31,669 nucleotides of DNA from Clostridia bacterium (GTDB taxonomy: Bacteria; Bacillota; Clostridia; Oscillospirales; CAG-272): NCBI GenBank assembly GCA_900767415.1, contig CAAFYZ010000020.1:1-31669 (forward strand), given 5' to 3'. The position numbers and the translations under genes are program-made. The notes below the pieces were generated by a model. That model saw only the letters and a list, made by a program, of their open reading frames with translations, had not been told where the DNA came from and searched no databases. This document shows positions 30,710-31,669 of this stretch, one piece after another. Numbering within the stretch: position 1 is the first letter of the stretch; every line of letters begins with the position of its first letter.

Positions 30710-31492
30710 ATGAAAATCGTCGAGTGCGGTTCCTTTGCGACAAAAGATTATTATCATACCGAAATGACGCCGAAGCGGATTGTCTCCCACTATGAACTTG
30801 AGTTTTACGATGTGGCGGGCGGCGAGTCCTATATCGACGGTGTCTTTTACCGTCATACCAATGTGCATATCCTGCTTTCAAAGCCTGGGATGATGCGGTT
30901 CAGTGTCGGCAGTATGCGCTGTTGTTACTGTCATTTTCTGGCAGACGACCGTCTTGCCGCCGTGCTCGACGAGATTCCCGTGTTGACGCTTCCGAACGAA
31001 GAGGACGGTGCACTTTTCGCGATGGATTTTTTTGACCTCGCCGCCATGGATATTACAAAGGCGACAGAGACACTCGCAGCGCATTCTATCGGCTATCGGA
31101 TTCTCGAGCGCCTCTACCGCCTGCGCACCGCGCCAAAAGTGAAGGAGAAATTTCCCGACAGCGATGCCGTCCTTTTGGCAAAAGAATATATCGAAGAGCA
31201 TTACGGGGAAAAACTCACATTGGATAAACTGAGTGCAGTCTCTTATTTGAGTAAGAATTATCTTCGTGAACGCTTCGCCGCCTGTCTCGGCGTCTCCCCG
31301 GCAGAATATCTCGCGCATATCCGCGTGGCAAAGGTGCTCGCTCTCCTCGGGACGCATACCGTCACACAAAAAGAAGCCGCCTATCTCTGCGGCTTCTCCG
31401 GGCAGTCGCACATGATAGCCACAGTGAAAAAATATCGCGGCGATACCCCCCGCCGCCTGATCGAAAAGCAGGGAAAAGTGCCTTCCTTATAA
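30710..31492 (+). CDS. AraC family transcriptional regulator
   Basis: A 260-residue regulator with two parts. The N-terminal 150 residues look like the cupin-type sensor domain of AraC proteins (YELEFYDVAGGESYIDG, HILLSKPG). The C-terminal 100 residues hold two helix-turn-helix motifs: LTLDKLSAVSYLSKNYLRERFAACLGVSP and the second around TQKEAAYLCGFSGQSHMIATVKKYRGDTPRR, the standard family ending. It most likely senses a sugar or oligosaccharide and controls the divergent GH16 gene and possibly the giant esterase. The ATG at 30710 has only a weak ribosome site (CGGA), so the protein is probably made in small amounts, as is usual for local regulators. Confidence 0.93.
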   Translation: MKIVECGSFATKDYYHTEMTPKRIVSHYELEFYDVAGGESYIDGVFYRHTNVHILLSKPGMMRFSVGSMRCCYCHFLADDRLAAVLDEIPVLTLPNEEDGALFAMDFFDLAAMDITKATETLAAHSIGYRILERLYRLRTAPKVKEKFPDSDAVLLAKEYIEEHYGEKLTLDKLSAVSYLSKNYLRERFAACLGVSPAEYLAHIRVAKVLALLGTHTVTQKEAAYLCGFSGQSHMIATVKKYRGDTPRRLIEKQGKVPSL

Positions 31493-31519
31493 AAATAAAA
31501 GGTTTTTTTCAAAAATCCC
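31493..31519 (+). terminator. Weak AT-rich terminator after araC
   Basis: Behind the araC stop, CCTT and AAGG can pair loosely across an A-rich loop, followed by seven Ts (31503-31509). The stem is short, so termination is uncertain; the tRNA promoter begins right after. Confidence 0.3.
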
Positions 31520-31548
31520 TTGACAATCGACCCGTTTCATGCTATACT
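31520..31548 (+). promoter_or_regulatory. tRNA-Lys promoter
   Basis: Perfect TTGACA (31520-31525), a 17-base spacer and TATACT (31543-31548) lie about 32 bases before the tRNA. A strong constitutive promoter, as expected for a tRNA gene. Confidence 0.9.
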
Positions 31549-31580
31549 ATCTACCGTTCCGAGAGGTAAAGCATGAATAT

Positions 31581-31656
31581 GCACCCTTAGCTCAGTTGGT
31601 AGAGCAACTGACTCTTAATCAGTGGGTCCAGGGTTCGAGTCCCTGAGGGTGCACCA
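31581..31656 (+). tRNA. tRNA-Lys (anticodon CTT), CCA encoded
   Basis: A full cloverleaf can be drawn. The acceptor arm is GCACCCT with AGGGTGC, the D arm GCTC with GAGC, the anticodon arm ACTGA with TCAGT around the loop CTCTTAA, and the T arm CAGGG with CCCTG around TTCGAGT. U33 and purine 37 are in place, and the anticodon CTT reads the lysine codon AAG. The 3' CCA is part of the gene. tRNA genes are frequent integration sites, but nothing inside the window shows an integrated element at this end. Confidence 0.98.
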
Positions 31657-31669
31657 AAAAAGCGAGTCA

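Noticed and set aside
31581..31669. Integration site of a mobile element at the tRNA gene
   Set aside because: No integrase, no repeat of the tRNA 3' end and no phage-like gene is visible in the window; the right flank is only a few bases long.

Overview
This 31.7 kb window looks like a chromosomal segment of an uncultured anaerobic, low-to-mid GC Gram-positive bacterium (Bacillota, class Clostridia; Christensenellales- or Oscillospirales-like gut lineages would fit, but I cannot place it more exactly). The reasons are strong GGAGG ribosome binding sites and tight operons, consensus TTGACA/TATAAT promoters, a DUF951 gene beside ruvAB, the ecfA1-ecfA2-ecfT-truA block, a class A penicillin-binding protein with one membrane anchor and no outer-membrane genes, and a CadC-like metal repressor. 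I found no insertion sequence, phage gene or CRISPR array.

Layout. (1) 14-1940, minus: DUF951 - ruvA - ruvB. (2) 2191-7004, plus: ruvC and an rRNA-type methyltransferase, then the ECF transporter energising module (ecfA1, ecfA2, ecfT) and truA. (3) 7096-9498, plus: bifunctional class A PBP, convergent with a minus-strand pair, Nudix hydrolase and YgjP-like metalloprotease (9502-10489). (4) 10687-16713, plus: MarR repressor, two half-transporter ABC exporter genes that form an asymmetric heterodimer pair, then ftsH, closed by a strong two-way terminator. (5) 16786-18129, minus: CNNM/CorC-type ion transporter or corrosion-type CBS protein, with its own promoter and a roughly 270-nt leader. (6) 18781-22258, plus: a metal-resistance operon (CadC/SmtB-type ArsR repressor, free-standing HMA metal carrier, P1B-type Zn/Cd/Pb ATPase), then an MscS channel. 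(7) 22306-31492: an accessory carbohydrate locus: a 40-residue acidic peptide gene, a 2352-residue secreted multi-domain esterase-like protein, a GH16 glycosidase without signal peptide, and a divergent AraC regulator. (8) tRNA-Lys(CTT) at the right end.

How the parts work together. RuvA, RuvB and RuvC make the complete Holliday-junction resolvasome, arranged as two divergent units that share one 250-bp control region. The ECF module has no substrate-binding S component here, so it probably serves several S components encoded elsewhere. The MarR gene reads into the ABC pair by an ATGA overlap and has a perfect palindrome on its own -10 box, which suggests an inducible drug or metabolite efflux system. 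The metal operon has a consensus promoter followed by an ArsR-type operator. In the carbohydrate locus the AraC and GH16 promoters face each other over two identical 13-bp inverted repeats 31 bp apart, and the giant gene has a consensus promoter followed by a cre-like core.

The least ordinary parts are the giant secreted protein with three in-frame tandem modules, its small downstream peptide gene, the twin operators between GH16 and AraC, and the long unexplained leader of the CNNM gene. Function calls for the ordinary genes rest on visible motifs. Substrates of the transporters and of the carbohydrate locus are not readable from sequence.
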